Source of the DNA: Atriophallophorus winterbourni
Taxonomy: Eukaryota; Platyhelminthes; Trematoda; Plagiorchiida; Microphallidae
Assembly (NCBI GenBank): GCA_013407085.1
Contig: JACCGJ010019703.1
Span: 39,343-103,342, forward strand
Reading direction: 5' to 3'
DNA: 64,000 bases
The notes beneath the pieces were generated by a model. The model searched no databases, was not told the DNA's origin, and saw nothing but the letters and a program-made list of their open reading frames with translations. Position numbers and translations under genes: made by a program. Shown here piece after piece: positions 32,561-44,660 of the stretch. Numbering within the stretch: position 1 is the first letter of the stretch; every line of letters starts with the position of its first letter.

Positions 32561-33679
32561 AACTCCCAGATTGTTTAAAATCGTATTTTTCTCTGATGTC
32601 TGGCATGATCAGGTAAAGTTCATCCCGAGGAGGTTGGTAAAATAATAAAAATGCATTTAATAACTTACATTTTTCAATTTTTGCAGGATGTTTTCCTTCC
32701 AAACAAAGAGGTAAAGCTTTACGCTGGATCAATCTTATCAATGATCATAAAATGAATATCTAGATAGCTAATTGGCATATGTGCTTAATAACTCAATGAA
32801 CAATGAGTATGCACATAAACAGAGTGAAAGTATATATTCTATAATATGTGAAATCGAAAACATATCGGATCAACTTCACGTGATATATTTTAATAACGTG
32901 AAAAAATTGGATTCTATTTTTTAATTCTCCTAATTTGCATACTTAGTTTGCCTGAATGAAATTCGTAGGAATTGAAGAGCACGTTCGATAACCATATTCT
33001 CTGCGGACTTTTGTAACATTTTCTTTCAGGAAAGTGCGTATCATTGAGGATTACACTTTAGAGCATTCCGGATTCGTTGTTTGATTATTTTGACGCTAGA
33101 CTTAATGAGGTATGTATTTTTTCGTGTCGTGAGAACGCTTACTTTGCTGCACACAGATTTTGCCCTAGCGCTCATATTTATCATGATCGTAACATATTGA
33201 TTTTTCAAAGTCAGACAGGCACTAATTATCCGATGTCCGACCCGCAACCGTGAACCAATTAAATTACAAAAGCTTTATGCGTAATTGGTAAGATAGTTGC
33301 ATATTTCATGAACTTAGTTGAGGGCACCAACTTGACATCGTCACCATCATTAAAACTAGGTTGCAACTCTATATAATTGTTAGAGCACAGTTGATCCCAA
33401 AATGATTCTACATCTTAATGATGATGCCCTTCAATACTATCAACAACGATTCCAATGCATGAAGACATATGCTTTAAACATTGAATTAGTGGATTGCATT
33501 TTCTGTGAACTTGAATGCAAACAAAACCATGCTTAAAAAATGCTTTATGATCCAGCCTAGTCTGATGTTAAAAACAACAGTTAATTAAAGGTCATGAACT
33601 GTGCCAAAGAAATGCGATGCTCATAATTATTGGTTTGGGGTGAATTCACTCTTAGCCATCCCTTCGCTATGTAAGACCC
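32561..33679. other. No recognised feature
   Basis: AT-rich. Nothing recognised. Confidence 0.4.
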
Positions 33680-33755
33680 TGTGGTATACGCGCTTGATCA
33701 TAAATTCGTCCAACTAATCGACATGGATTGCTGCATAATCATGGTTCAGGCGGTT
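33680..33755 (+). pseudogene. CR1 endonuclease fragment
   Basis: TTGATCATAAATTCGTCCAA, CTAATCGACATG and GCATAATCATG match 2323-2370 of the CR1 endonuclease (DHKF-x-x-x-IDM-x-x-x-HNH region). Only this short block is recognisable. Confidence 0.55.
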
Positions 33756-35735
33756 GTTCACGGATATCCCACACTCCAAAATTGCAAGTAATCTGTTTTC
33801 AAGACTTCCCCAGATGACGGAGTATACTCTTTATAAGAATATAAACTCGATGGTTACATTGCCGACACAAACTGATAATTATATTCACATCATGATTTAT
33901 TGCAAAGATGATTGAATTTTGAAGCATAAATCTTGAATAATGAATTCATGATCTTTAATCTTTTCGAAAGAGCCAAGGGTAATGTGTAATTCAGGGTACA
34001 TTTTCTCTTTGTTCGGATATACCATTGATTTCGGGAGAGAGGCTGTACAAAGCGTTTAGGTTTGTCGCGAAGCGCTGGTGAACGTTAGAAATAGCGTCAC
34101 CTGCCGTCACGACGCCGAAACTCAATGCACATTAGAGCTAGTGAATTCCATATTACGCTTCGTGTTAAACTTTAAAAAATAATTGATCACCAAACAATGT
34201 TTGCAATATTTCAACATGAAAACTTAAGGAAAGATGCTTTAGAGCTATAATTTTGCAGATTTCGAATCAAATTGAAAATCTTAAGTAATCTTAATCTTAT
34301 GGATATAAAAAATGTTGCTAATACGGAATACATATAAGTTAAAACTATGTTGCTATTTTGGATTGGTAACACGCGAGTCAGCTTTATACCAGGAGTGCTC
34401 ACAGTACATTCTGTGAATTGATTAACCGCGACTATAAGGTAAAAACCGATGTTCTAGCTCATATTTTATGGAAAAGTCTTCAGTCCAAATGCAACAGCAT
34501 CGACTGAATAAATATTGACATTGATGAAACAGCCGAGTGTCATTTATTTTAATTCACGAATTAAATTTTCATAGTGAACCTCAAAATGTACCTGGGAAAG
34601 AAAGGAGTCATAGCTTCGTTGATGGAATACTACGATAACAGTTTTGAGCACAATATTGTATATTGCCTATTTGTAGTTGTCGGTCCAAAAAATTGGGTTC
34701 TGGTCCTTTATCTCCAACAAATTACCATCGTTCTATCAAAATTCCAGCATCAATATAAATCTATAGAGCATAGTTAATAAAAATATTGTTCATCGAACGG
34801 TTTATGCTAAATCCTGGGATTTTATTAAATTGTAAAAAACCTGCACCCAAATGATCAACGAAGAATTTAGCACACGCGAAGCCTTCCGTCAAGTTGCTAA
34901 CTGGGAACTAGTACAGTAACGTTAACAGGAGAACATCAACGGTTTAAACTTTCCTCTCTGTGCAAACACGAAGTATATTCATGTGTTATCGAGGACATAA
35001 GTGGTGTCCCGCCATATTCTGAGCTGCCAACGGGACTTTTCAATGTGTACATCTACGACATAACACAAATTTCTACCAAAATGATTCCGGTTGCATACAC
35101 GATCAAGATCTGGAGCCGGAAAAATGCGTACTAGTTGAAGCATGCACTTCAGAAAAGTTCGATGAAAAATATACAATCATATAACATTTGAAAAATGTAT
35201 AAAAACCGCAAGCCCTTGTAATGCATATTTCGGCATACCATTTTCAGCAGCATAAGGCCCGAATTATTGGATACTTTGTATTCATCTCAATGAACAGCAT
35301 GCATTTGAGGTCGTTATAAACGCACCTCTTGGTTACTATTTGTGCTGCAAATATTTCTCGAAACATTTTTAAAAAGTCCATACTTCTAAAAATGGACTGC
35401 GTGTGTCAAAACGGATTTGTTACTCCATTTTAGAATATTATTTTGGGCAGACGGTAAAATTTGGTAGGAATAAAAACTGCTGGGAACGAGCAACTTAAAA
35501 TGTATATAGGTTTCCCATTCACATGTAAACGAACGGTTAGATTTCAAAACATCATCCGTGATTCACAAGTGCATCACAAGTTTCTTATGACGATTTTTAT
35601 TGAGTTCTGCTTCTGCTTCGCCATTTTTTAACGAAATGTGATTCCATATATTAAATCATGTTTTATCATGATAAAGATAATTTTTCAAATATATCCAATA
35701 TTTATTAATTCATATAATATTGAGAAGAATCCATC
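33756..35735. other. No recognised feature
   Basis: AT-rich. A weak CR1-tail-like TCTTGAAT near 33930 is too short to call. Confidence 0.4.
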
Positions 35736-35850
35736 AATTTATTTGTATTGTGGTGCTCACATCCCCATCCCTTACACAACACCACCGATTTCTAGCTGTT
35801 TTCCGTCATCAGGTGAAAACAGTAAGATCAGGTTCAGTGAGCGTTGAATC
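35736..35850 (-). ncRNA. Hammerhead ribozyme, family 2-like, with changed cleavage site
   Basis: Minus strand: AACCTGATCTTACTGTTTTC, core CTGATGA (35812-35806), a weakened stem II, GAAA, ATCGGT (one wobble from ACCGGT), then G at position 17. G at the cleavage site is not tolerated by hammerheads, so this copy is expected to be inactive although its 5' core is intact. Confidence 0.65.
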
Positions 35851-36064
35851 CATCAATTGTTTCTCATTTCAATGAATAGAGTATATTTTATTACATTTAT
35901 TGACCAAACAAATATAAAATAATTCAATAGATTAACTAACCTTTTCTGATATCTTTCATTCGCTTTCGATATTCTGTTTTTAGAACAGCACAATGACATT
36001 TATTAATCTAGACTATGTTTGAAACATTAATAATACGAGCATTCCAGATTTAAATATAGAATGC

Positions 36065-36268
36065 GAATAAACAAGTTGAACTTGCATGCCACTGTTGGAT
36101 AATGTTAGTACGGCCAACCTGTTCAATCACATGAGCCCACACTCTTGGAGACAGTGTTTAAAACCATGACCTTGAAGGACAAAGCTGATTTACACGCATT
36201 TCACATCACACCTACACACCCAAATACCGTTTCCGTGCTGTTTGCACCCATTACACATACACACGTGC
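36065..36268 (-). repeat. Family 1 hammerhead unit with decayed ribozyme
   Basis: GCATGCCACTGTTGGATAA, CCAACCTGTTCAATCACATG, CCCACACTCTTGGAGACAG and ACGCATTTCACATCACACC follow the unit order seen at 25.7 and 42.1-42.6 kb. In the ribozyme (36211-36262, minus) stem II GTGC...GCAC is kept, but CTGATGA reads TAATGG and GAAAC is shifted by an extra G. Confidence 0.7.
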
Positions 36269-36279
36269 GAGGCAACATT

Positions 36280-37000
36280 CAATTGTTTCTAGCTCACCAG
36301 CATTGGATCAAGTTATCCAGGAATTGAATAATTTGCGTAATGAAATTGAGACACAGCACGGCAATTCTTCTGATTAAATATTTAGAACTCGAAATGTACT
36401 CATTTTTAACCCAGCGGAACCATTCATTAATGAATCCAAGTCTTTCAGAGATTTTGATCGCATTTGTATTACCGACAATATCCGAAAGGTGGGTATGAAT
36501 CCTTCTACTTCCACAGTGCGAATCCTTCGTGTAGGAAGATGGAAGATGGGTAAAGTTCCTTGGCCAACCTTCGTTAAACTCAAATACCAGGCGGATCAAG
36601 ATGCATTCCTGTCTACGGCTAAGCATATTGCAAAATCAGCCCTAGATAAACTTCAAATCAAGTCGAAAAACTCTCCGTCCCGGAGTAGGCAAATTCTTAT
36701 CCGATTCGAATGGGAGAAACGTAGCAGTAGGAATACCTGCCGTTCGTAAACTTGGCGTAGCGGAAAACGCTATTCAGTCACAGATGAACATATCGAACAC
36801 ACTCCGTCACGAGTCTTGCTGTCTGGCCCAGAAGACGCTCATTAACTTAGCGCCAATGACGATGAGAGCCGAGCAGATGTTTCCCGTATTTGCTCCTCTA
36901 CGATGGATGCGGTCTCAATTATCAGACAACGGTGCAAGAAACTGCGGAATCTGATGCTCCTGGTCTCAGTAGCACTCCAACGAACGAGGAAATCCCTCGT
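36280..37000 (+). pseudogene. ORF1 fragment of another non-LTR element
   Basis: The plus-strand frame shows a short heptad-like start (VIQELNNLRNEIE), then RNVLIFNPAEP, FDRICITDN, VRILRVGRWKMGKVPWPTFV and STAKHIAKS. This is the coiled-coil plus RRM-like layout of non-LTR ORF1 proteins (the R-x-G-R block followed by P-x-x-V-x-L). It has a stop near 36376, and the 3' part decays after 36750. It differs from the PHD-type ORF1 at 41.3 kb, so it belongs to a second family. The minus-strand CR1 ends at about 37005, so that CR1 may have inserted into this element. Confidence 0.6.
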
Positions 37001-37105
37001 GTATTTCAAAGTTCAAAGTTGTAATGGTCTAAAAAGCATTTAGCTTAACAATAACCATATGATGAGTTATGAGTTATATACAATAAAAAAGAAGAACTGG
37101 GGAAC

Positions 37106-37795
37106 TCATGTAGTGTAAATCGTATCAAAATTTGGGTTTTCTCTCAAGTATTTGTCCAAATTAGCTTTAAAAATATCCAGGTTGGCTGAGTATATAACAA
37201 TGGAGGGGAGAGTGTTCCATGTGAAGCTTACACGTACAGCATACGAATATCTTCGACAGTTCAGTCTTGAATTGGAAATAAGCACTGTAAGTTCATGATT
37301 CCGACTAGCATGGGGTGGCGAGCGTCTGAAAGGTTTGGACAAGGGATGGTTAGGGAAGTGCATAATGTTGTACATTAGTATGAGGTCACCTCTTTGTCGA
37401 CGACAGCGAAAGTCTAAAAGATTGAGAATCCTCAAACGTTCTTCATATGGCTTAGCAGCTAGTCCGGGTACAAGCTTTGTGGTTCGGTGGTAAATACGCT
37501 GCAGAAGATTGATTTCTTTCTGAATCCAGGGTGACCAAGCCTGAACAGCGTACTCCATCGCTGGTCTCAGATAGGTGTTCAAGATACGGGGTACTGACTG
37601 ATTCGAGAATCTGCCAAAACGTCGTTTCAATAACGCCAATACTTGTGACGCCTGCATGTATACCGCTTTGCACTGCAGTGAAGTATTCAGTCTTGAACTG
37701 GTCCAAACACCCAAATCCTTCTCTTCAGTTGTCCAGACGAGTTGGTGGGACCCCAGAGTGTAGTTGTAATTCACGGTCTTTCCAATGTTTAACAC
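37106..37795 (-). pseudogene. CR1 ORF2 C-terminal region after the RT
   Basis: One open frame of 229 codons: EEKDLGVWTSS, QASQVLALLKRRFG, YLRPAMEYAVQAWSPW, IYHRTTKLVPGLAAKPYEER, RRQRGDLILMYNIM, LNCRRYSYAVRVSFTWNTLP and the terminal FKANLDKYLRENPNFD. This is the full conserved CR1 C-terminus, which the other copies here keep only in part. It serves as the reference for the tails at 9.3, 19.1, 20.5 and 50.9 kb. Confidence 0.9.
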
Positions 37796-37873
37796 CTAGC
37801 ACTTTTAGAAGTTGAAGGGTAATTTGTTTCTCAGAGACCAATCGTGCAAGTTGTTTAGATCCTTCTGCAAAAT

Positions 37874-38455
37874 TTAACAGTCGTCATTTGTACGTTTGCT
37901 TCTCCAAAGCTTGATATCGTCTGCAAATAACATAACCTTGCATTTAACACGCTCGGGAATGTCATTTGCGTAGATCAGAAGCAAAATCGGTCCGATGACC
38001 GAACCCTGGGGCACTCGGCTCGTAATTTTAAATGATTTCGATAAGGCGCCGTCAACGCTGACTTGGGCACTCCTGTAGCGTAAATAGTTTTCTAGCCAAG
38101 CAAGAAGTTTTCCTGTTATCCCGTGCAAATCAAGATTCTGGATTAAAACACTATGATTGACGCAGTCGAAAGCCTTTGACATGTCTAAAAAGCATGCATG
38201 GATGGAGTAACTATTGTCCACACATTCACTCCAGTCGTTTAAGGTGAGCAAGAGATTAGATAGACATGAGTGATATTTCCTGAAACCGTGCTGTTCAGTC
38301 GCAAGCAGTCTATTGGTTTCGGGGTGATTGGCGATTTTTTCCGCTACTAAACTCTTTAACAATTTAGAAATTACTGGTAACAACGTAACTGGTCTATAGT
38401 TCGCAGCGTCTAAACGATTCCCGCCCTTGTAGATTGGTGTGATGATACCAGATTT
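37874..38455 (-). pseudogene. CR1 ORF2 reverse transcriptase core
   Basis: Minus-strand frame: LDAANYRPVTLLPVISKLLKS, TEQHGFRKYHSCLSNLL, ACFLDMSKAFDCVNH (motif A, D present), SRVPQGSVIGPILLLIYANDIP (motif B) and VMLFADDIKLW (motif C, DD present). The core is continuous. The preceding linker (38947-38459) carries RLFRLNATKLPGADGIIPSI but needs frame changes to join. All RT catalytic residues remain, although the ORF is broken on both sides. Confidence 0.92.
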
Positions 38456-39211
38456 CCATTACGCGGGAACGATACTATTTTCGAGCGAAGTTTGGAATAA
38501 CGTGCTGAGTGGACCGCACAATGAAGATGCACATTGTTTAAGGATAGAAGGAATGATCCCATCTGCTCCTGGTAACTTTGTGGCATTCAAACGAAAAAGT
38601 CTAAGCATGACACGCTCATTGTTTATTGAGATTTCGTTTAATATTTCATCGGAAAACCCGATCGAATGCGGCGTAAGATGCACTTATTCCTTGGGACTAA
38701 AAACTTTGCAGTAGTAGCCTGCAAGAACTTCGGCAGCCTCGGACGCAGTCGTAGTTAGACCATGGGGTGTGCGTAGTGCTGAGATTCCTGGCTTAATTTT
38801 TGATGTGGTGTTAACAATCTGGTACAGGACTTTGGGGTTCCGCTCCATTATGGTCAGTAGTCTTGCTTGTTGAGACTGCTTGTCCTCGTTGATAAGAGAG
38901 GTGACCTTGTTCCTCAACAGACGATATGTTTCCCAATTATATGGCATCGGATTCTGGACATAGTTTCTTCATGCATTGTTGCGTATCTTAATCCATTTCC
39001 TTGTGCGGCTTGTCAATGTGAAGGTAAATCGTTTTTTTCGTTGTCTTTGGCACAGATCTGGAATGTAGTTTTATTTCATCACACAGCTTTTCTATGAAGT
39101 TTACCCAAGAACGATGCACGTCCGCGGTGTCTGGTTTCCAGTCAGAAATCGTTCAAAGAGCATTGTGAAGAATTCCAATATCCAGTTGTAGTTTTGTTTT
39201 GTTGATGTCAT

Positions 39212-40071
39212 TCATTCTTTCGGCTTGACAAACATAATCGAATAAGAGGACCAGTTGGTCGCTAGAACCCAATAGAGTTTCGTATCCGAGATTTTCGACG
39301 ACGTCTTCTCACTCGTTAGTATTAGATCCAGGACGGATAGCATGTTACGTTCTCTATATCTAGTGTTATCAAATACGTGGTTATAAAAAGGAATATCGAA
39401 GATCAGTTCTTGAAACGCATCGTCGAGCGAATTCGTTGAAAGAGCGTTTCCCTTCATCAAGTTTGGAAGTTTGAAATCTCCGATAACTAGGAATGCCGTT
39501 TGAAATCTGGCAGTCAGAAGTCGAATTCTCTGGAGTTGTTCAAAATTGTGCGCGTCACTTGCGCTTGGAACCCGATAAATCACGTCATCAATGCAGTCCT
39601 CTGCAGTTGTCAGCTTAATTGAGCACCACAGAGTATCGCGTACACGTAGGTCAATATCGTCAATTAATCTGCATGATAACTGTTGGTTGAAGTAAAGTGC
39701 TACGCCACCGCCGCGTCCCGTACGGTCTTGGCGGAGAAGAGGCATTTCTTTCAATGCCAATTCATTGTCTGATAAATGAGGTTCAAACCATGTTTCGGCA
39801 ATTGCAACTAAGTCCGGTGAGTGCTGTATATATATACAGTATCAAGCTCCTGTATTTTGTTTCTCGGACACTGCGCGTTCGTATAGAGGCACTTTATGTT
39901 TTTTTGGGTTAACAATGATGGACAATGTGGAAGACTAGTTTTAGTTCCAGGTTGTGATATGTTTGGCAAAGATTGAGGGTTGGTATGCATAAATTTAATC
40001 CGGTTCACAGTGTACAGCTGAGGCGTTGAAGTCGCTTCTACTTTTCCGACTCGGCGTGAGTCGGAGGTCAT
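39212..40071 (-). pseudogene. CR1 ORF2 N-terminus and endonuclease domain
   Basis: Begins MTSDSRRVGKVEA and then IKCLYTNAQCPRNKIQELD (metal-binding N), and after a frame break RGGGVALYFNQQL, DTLWCSI, VIYRVPSASD, FLVIGDFKLPNL (GDFN with N changed to K) and VLDLILTSE. The SDHxxL motif has decayed to ATNWSS. Two catalytic blocks are thus damaged. Same domain as at 1834-2877, about as old. Confidence 0.85.
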
Positions 40072-41390
40072 AGTAATGGATTCGCTGAACCAGAATTGGT
40101 CGGCTGCTCCACGTTTTTTGTCTCAGGTGCATTTGATTGACTTGGTAGCGAAGTCATTTCAGGAACAATACTGTTCGTGCTTTTTATGTCGTATACAGCC
40201 CGAATATGAATTTCAGGAGGTGCAAATTTTCGGCATTGATACCACGCATCGTGTATTCTATCCTTCATCTCATCTGTGCGGAATGATATTTTGAGATGAG
40301 GAGGCTGATGCGTTTCTTTTTTCGGTATAAGGTGCATTACATGTGTTATTATTACGTCCTTTAAATCTAGGATCTCTTGTAAAAATCTCCATTCGCTGCA
40401 ATCGTGTTGAGGCCGTTTGCTGGATTCTACTTCATTCGAAATCGGTACACCATGAACTAAAACAGCTCTGCGATTCATAGCCTCCTTTGCTAGTTCCGGA
40501 TTATTTCGACGAATTTGCCGTTCTTCCCACGGAACGTCCGGAAATATTCACACAGCCGATTTGTTTACCACTAAGAGAGATGAAGCGAGCAACATATTTT
40601 TGGGTGTGTTCGCACGAGGTGAGTTCGGGGATCCAAACAATCGCGTCAGCGACTCAGGTGAGGCAGTGATGTCTAAGCTTCTGCAAAGGTCATTCCATTG
40701 ATTCGTGTCATCTGCTTCGCGTTGCTTTAGCGATGGCGAAGTTGATTCTACGAGATTACTACAAATTACCGTTAGATGTTCAATGTTTGTCTTTTGGGGG
40801 GTTTTAGTGTTCAAAATCTTCGGTCTAAGCTTATGCACATCCTTCGATAATTCAGCACTATCATTCACGTGACTACAGGTCTGATTCGCACACTCATCGG
40901 TCGTACCGAGCTGTTGGAAGGGACTTAGGTCGATTTCTGGAGAAATCAGCGTTTCCGTAGTAGCTAGCGCTTCCTTGTAAGACTTGCGGTTAATGTGGTT
41001 AGGGATTGCGTTTAGAACTGGTTTCAGCGCTTTCTGACACGCAAATGTTTGAAAAGCCTCTAACGTATTATCAAGCCGTTTAAGGTTCGGCTCTACAGCG
41101 ATGGTGCGTCTTTCCATAATTGAATCAGAGTTTTCGACTCTTGATAAATCACTATTTACATTCAATATGCATGGATTACATATATAGCAAATGCCTGGTA
41201 ATTTTCCATTATTAAATAGAGTCACAGATTCGGGTGATACATACTTTTCACAGTTCGCATGAATGGCAATTGAACACAAGTAACATTTAACTTGACATTT
41301 AACTTGACAAATTTTGCACTTTTTACAAGCCTCGTCGTCAGGTCCGTTTAAGGTCACGTCAGGTCCGTTTAAGGTCACGTTGTCGGTCAT
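40068..41390 (-). pseudogene. CR1 ORF1 with PHD-like zinc finger
   Basis: Starts at ATG 41390. After a duplicated 7-residue block (VTLNGPD twice, from a 21-bp tandem repeat) comes CKKCKICQVKCQVKC, then a second cysteine/histidine set (CYLCSIAIHANCEKYV and GICYICNPC). This is a PHD/treble-clef-like finger, as known for CR1 ORF1. The middle is polar and low in structure. A frameshift between 40548 and 40478 leads to a C-terminal part with MNRRAVLVHGVP, DVIITHVMHLIPKK and LKISFRTDEMKDRI, an RRM-like block. The protein would bind element RNA. ORF2 begins at its end with a short overlap. Confidence 0.7.
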
Positions 41391-41570
41391 TGTTACAATT
41401 TCACGAGACCGAGTCGATACACTGGGCGAAGCGGTCGATTATCGATCGGTGTCTCTCGGTGGAGAGCAAGAACGAGTGGATGCGATGCAGAGCAATACAA
41501 TTGACAGTAAAATGGCGTACACTTTTACACAAAGGCTGTTTTGTGAGATTTGATACGATAGTGTTGAAAT

Positions 41571-41904
41571 AACTGTCAGTAAATACCAAATAGCGAGATC
41601 TTCCTGATGGTATCCGAGTTGTTGCGTTATTCTGAATTGGAAGCAATATTGCACGCGTATGTATTGTTGGTTAGAAACTGGAAAATTTTGATTTTTCACG
41701 TTTCTCCGACTTGAAAATAGTATATTCCAAATGAGGAAGTTCAGACGAGTTCAATGATATCAGAACCGTCTAGATCCGTCAATAGAGCGAGCAATAAGAT
41801 CCAAAAGTATGCGAGCACAAATTTGTACGTCGCACCGTAGCCTGCTGCACCCACTGCAACTGAGATCCAAGCAGGCTTAGTTTCAGAAGAACTAATAACA
41901 AACG
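41571..41904. other. No recognised feature
   Basis: Short interval between two CR1 copies. Nothing recognised. Confidence 0.4.
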
Positions 41905-42102
41905 CCCCGTTTGAGATTCAACAATTTATGTTCACGAAAAGCACATAGCTTCACAATTACCATATCCTAGTAATTATTTGTTCAGGAAAAAGGTATGAAA
42001 CAAGCATGTACTGTTAAGCATAGTCCAGTTGAATACTTACCATGAGTCAATACGCAGGTGTCGTTAAATCGTTATTCAACAAATAAGTATCCAAATTTCC
42101 AT
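41905..42102 (-). mobile_element. CR1 3' UTR tail, strongly 5'-truncated
   Basis: The reverse complement of this stretch matches 19320-19500: TGGATACTTATTTGTTG, AACGATTT-ACGACACCTG and CGTATTGACTCATGGTAAGT. It ends in a decayed TTGAATC repeat at about 41908. Only the UTR remains. Confidence 0.8.
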
Positions 42103-42155
42103 CACACTCAAATACACCGGTTTCGTGCTGTTTACACTATTTCGGTAGGGATGCA
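42103..42155 (-). ncRNA. Hammerhead, array copy 1 (3' half intact)
   Basis: GTGTAAACAGCAC, GAAA and ACCGGT are present on the minus strand. The core CTGATGA reads CCGAAATA, and position 17 is G. Confidence 0.65.
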
Positions 42156-42332
42156 GGATCAGGATACGCATGCGTTTGAAAAAGTGTAAGAATGGTAAAC
42201 AACTTGAGCTGGTATATCACTGATGGATGAGGTTAGTACGACTAACCTGTTCAACCACATGGGCCCACATTCATGTAGATAGGATTCAAACCAATTATCA
42301 TGAACGAAAGCTCATGTGCACGCATTTCCATC

Positions 42333-42385
42333 ACACACAATTCATGACCGGAATCTTGCTGCTGCACTCATCATATAGGGACAGT
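42333..42385 (-). ncRNA. Hammerhead, array copy 2
   Basis: Minus strand: CCCTAT then ATGATGA (C3 changed to A) and a stem II with changed bases. GAAAC is altered to GATTC and ACCGGT to TCCGGT. Confidence 0.65.
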
Positions 42386-42517
42386 AGTATCAGGATTCGC
42401 ATGCGCTTAAAACTGTAAAAGAAAGGTGAACATGTTGCGCTTGTATGCCACTCTTGGGTAAGGTTGGTACAACCAACCTGTTCAATCACATGAACACACA
42501 CTTATGTTGATAGTGTG

Positions 42518-42562
42518 TGAACACAACCATCGGTTTCCTGCTGTTTGCACTAATCCAGTAGG
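42518..42562 (-). ncRNA. Hammerhead, array copy 3
   Basis: Minus strand: CTGTCCCTA, then CTGGATTA in place of CTGATGA, GTGCAAACAGCAG and GAAACCGATGG. Core and cleavage site are both damaged. Confidence 0.6.
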
Positions 42563-42600
42563 GACAGTAGACTTAGAATACGCATGCTGGAAAACGGGGA

Positions 42601-44089
42601 GATTATGGTTGACTGGCGCTTTGAACACCGTTATTTCTAATTGTCTTCGTGAGAACCGCTAAATGACCTTATCTGCTGAATACCTATTACGAAAACAACT
42701 TGCAAATCATCATTATCGAAATACTACTGCTGTAGCAATGAGCGTTGCGAAATGTTTTGGTACTTGGTAATCGGGCTCTATGGTAAATTAAAACGCAGTG
42801 GAGCATGATATCTTCACGCGCTTGCTATGTTCATCCGTGTACAATATTTAACAAATGTCAAACACAATTATTTCGAATAATATTGATGCACTTTGGATAT
42901 TTTGCCGTCCTATTTATCAAAAATAGCTAAAAATTATCTTTGTTTTGCGCATGTATGTGCTAGCTTCTCTTATCTATAAGTTTGACTTCATTCACATTTT
43001 AGAATTTTTTTATGACATGCAATTGTAAAGTTTCAGATAGTATTTTTGGAAACAAATTTTTACTGAGAGAGCTAATGTGAAATGTAAAACTATACACCTA
43101 ACTTGTTAAGAAAGTTCATTGAATGATATTGTTGTAACTTTTTATGGATAGGATATTATACATTCTCATTAATTATAGGATGCTTTACCATATGTTCTCT
43201 ATCAGCTATCCTTAATATTTTGAGAATGAGGGAGGTAATATAAAATACTTGAATTACGATATCATGCGAACCTCTGTGAAAATAGATTAAGGTTTTCAGA
43301 ACAGTATACAACATACCGGTAAAAATGTTTTGTTGAACTATATGAAAAATGTTAAAACTTATGAATTGACAAATTTTTTATGGTATTGATGTTTTTCTAT
43401 ATTATATTGCATTGAATTGAGCTTACTTATATTTCCTACATCTATCCATTTGTATTAAAATTTGTGAAGAAAAATGTTGAAAAGCAGTTAGTGATTTGCT
43501 AATTATTTCCATAAAAGTTAAGTCTAGTGCCATCAACATAATGTCTAGTGCAATCACTTAATGTTTACATGAATTTTCTGGTTTATTTGTGCAGAAGAAA
43601 ATATTTGAATTATTATTGTATAAGGTGAATCATTAGGAGCACAAATCAAAAATAGATAATATCGTCAGGATCGTCACTAATAAATTGCGAATAAAAATAG
43701 AATCTAAATTTCTTTCGCATTTCGAAATCGATTCTATGATAAATATTTTGGTGAGTTTCCATAGATTCGCCTGTATTGATGGTAACAAACGTTGTGTTGA
43801 AATTACTTTTTTGATTTCAAAATAGTGAATTAAAATTTCGTAGTTTAAAAGAATATATAATTTTCTTGGCAGATGTTAACTTTCATTTCAGTAATATGAA
43901 ACGTATCGCACTCGTACACTTACTGCAACATGAAATCGCATTTCATAAATTTGTTCAAAATAACAAATTATATTAGAAAATTCACGGTTAGGTAAAAACA
44001 CACTAGGCAATTATGGAAGGTTTTAGGAAAACATTGTGGCCACGACAATATGCGCAGGTGGTGAAACACATTGGCATAATAACTTTCAC
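42601..44089. other. No recognised feature
   Basis: AT-rich. Nothing recognised. Confidence 0.4.
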
Positions 44090-44660
44090 ATGACCCCAAG
44101 ACGATTACGCAGAATTTGGTATATCTGAAAATGATGTTCATAGAAGGCTCTGTGTGTTAAAAGTAAAAAAGCTCATTTCCCAGACGAAGAAACTCCAATG
44201 GCACTAAAGGTATGTGCACATGGATTGTCAAACCAATAGCTTACAATTTCGAAGGTTATCCTTCAGCTGGTCCCCATTACAAATGATTGGGAATTTGTTA
44301 GGATTACACTGGTCAGCAGGGAAAACTGCAGGCTCTTCGGTTTTAGAAAACTAGCTGCGCTTCCACAGCCGCCTTAAATTTTTACCATGATATTCGCGGT
44401 TGACATATTCATTGAGTTTGCAGTACCAAGAACTAATCTGCAAATCTGCTTGTTGCTGATTTAGATGAAATTACTACCTGGGTAGAAGATTGAGGTTTTT
44501 CTTTAAATCCCAAAACTTGTGTGCACTAATCTGCTTATTGAAACTCCTGAAGCAATTTGCGCTAATCACAATTTATCTATATTTATGTCCACAAAACTGA
44601 CTAGAGGGATATACATCAAGTATCTAGGCGTCATCATTTCGACATTCTTACTTAGTCCCA
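44090..44660 (+). pseudogene. Non-LTR reverse transcriptase fragment, strongly decayed
   Basis: Translated pieces across frames: ISENDVHRRLCVLKVKK (the helix before the RT fingers), GLSNQ/SKPIAY-like residues, then LLADLDEITTWVED-GFSLNPKTC and KYLGVIIST, the block after motif C. The stretch holding motifs A to C is largely missing. The wording differs from both CR1 and RTE copies here, so it may be a third clade. Confidence 0.5.

Larger units (their letters stand above)
37005..41570 (-). mobile_element. CR1-clade retrotransposon with both ORFs recognisable
   Basis: Minus strand, in order: 5' UTR (about 41570-41391), ORF1 (41390-40068), ORF2 endonuclease (40071-39212), linker (about 39000-38460), RT (38455-37874), and the post-RT region (37795-37106). 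A short 3' UTR follows, ending in a TTTGAAC-type repeat at about 37005-37020. The length of about 4.56 kb fits a complete CR1. Frameshifts and stops separate the parts. It is more complete at the 5' end than the copy at 1.4 kb. Confidence 0.88.
42103..42600 (-). repeat. Tandem array of three family 1 hammerhead units
   Basis: The ribozyme stem III sites lie at 42116, 42347 and about 42529, giving unit lengths of about 231 and 182 bp. Each unit contains, on the plus strand: a hammerhead, TAGGGACAGTA-like and CGCATGCG blocks, GTGAACATGTTG/GTAAACAACTTG, TGCCACT-TTGG, CAACCTGTTCAA(T/C)CACATG and CTCATGTGCACGCATTTCC. Head-to-tail ribozyme units are the arrangement that yields unit-length circular RNA in retrozymes. 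All three ribozymes are mutated. Confidence 0.85.
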
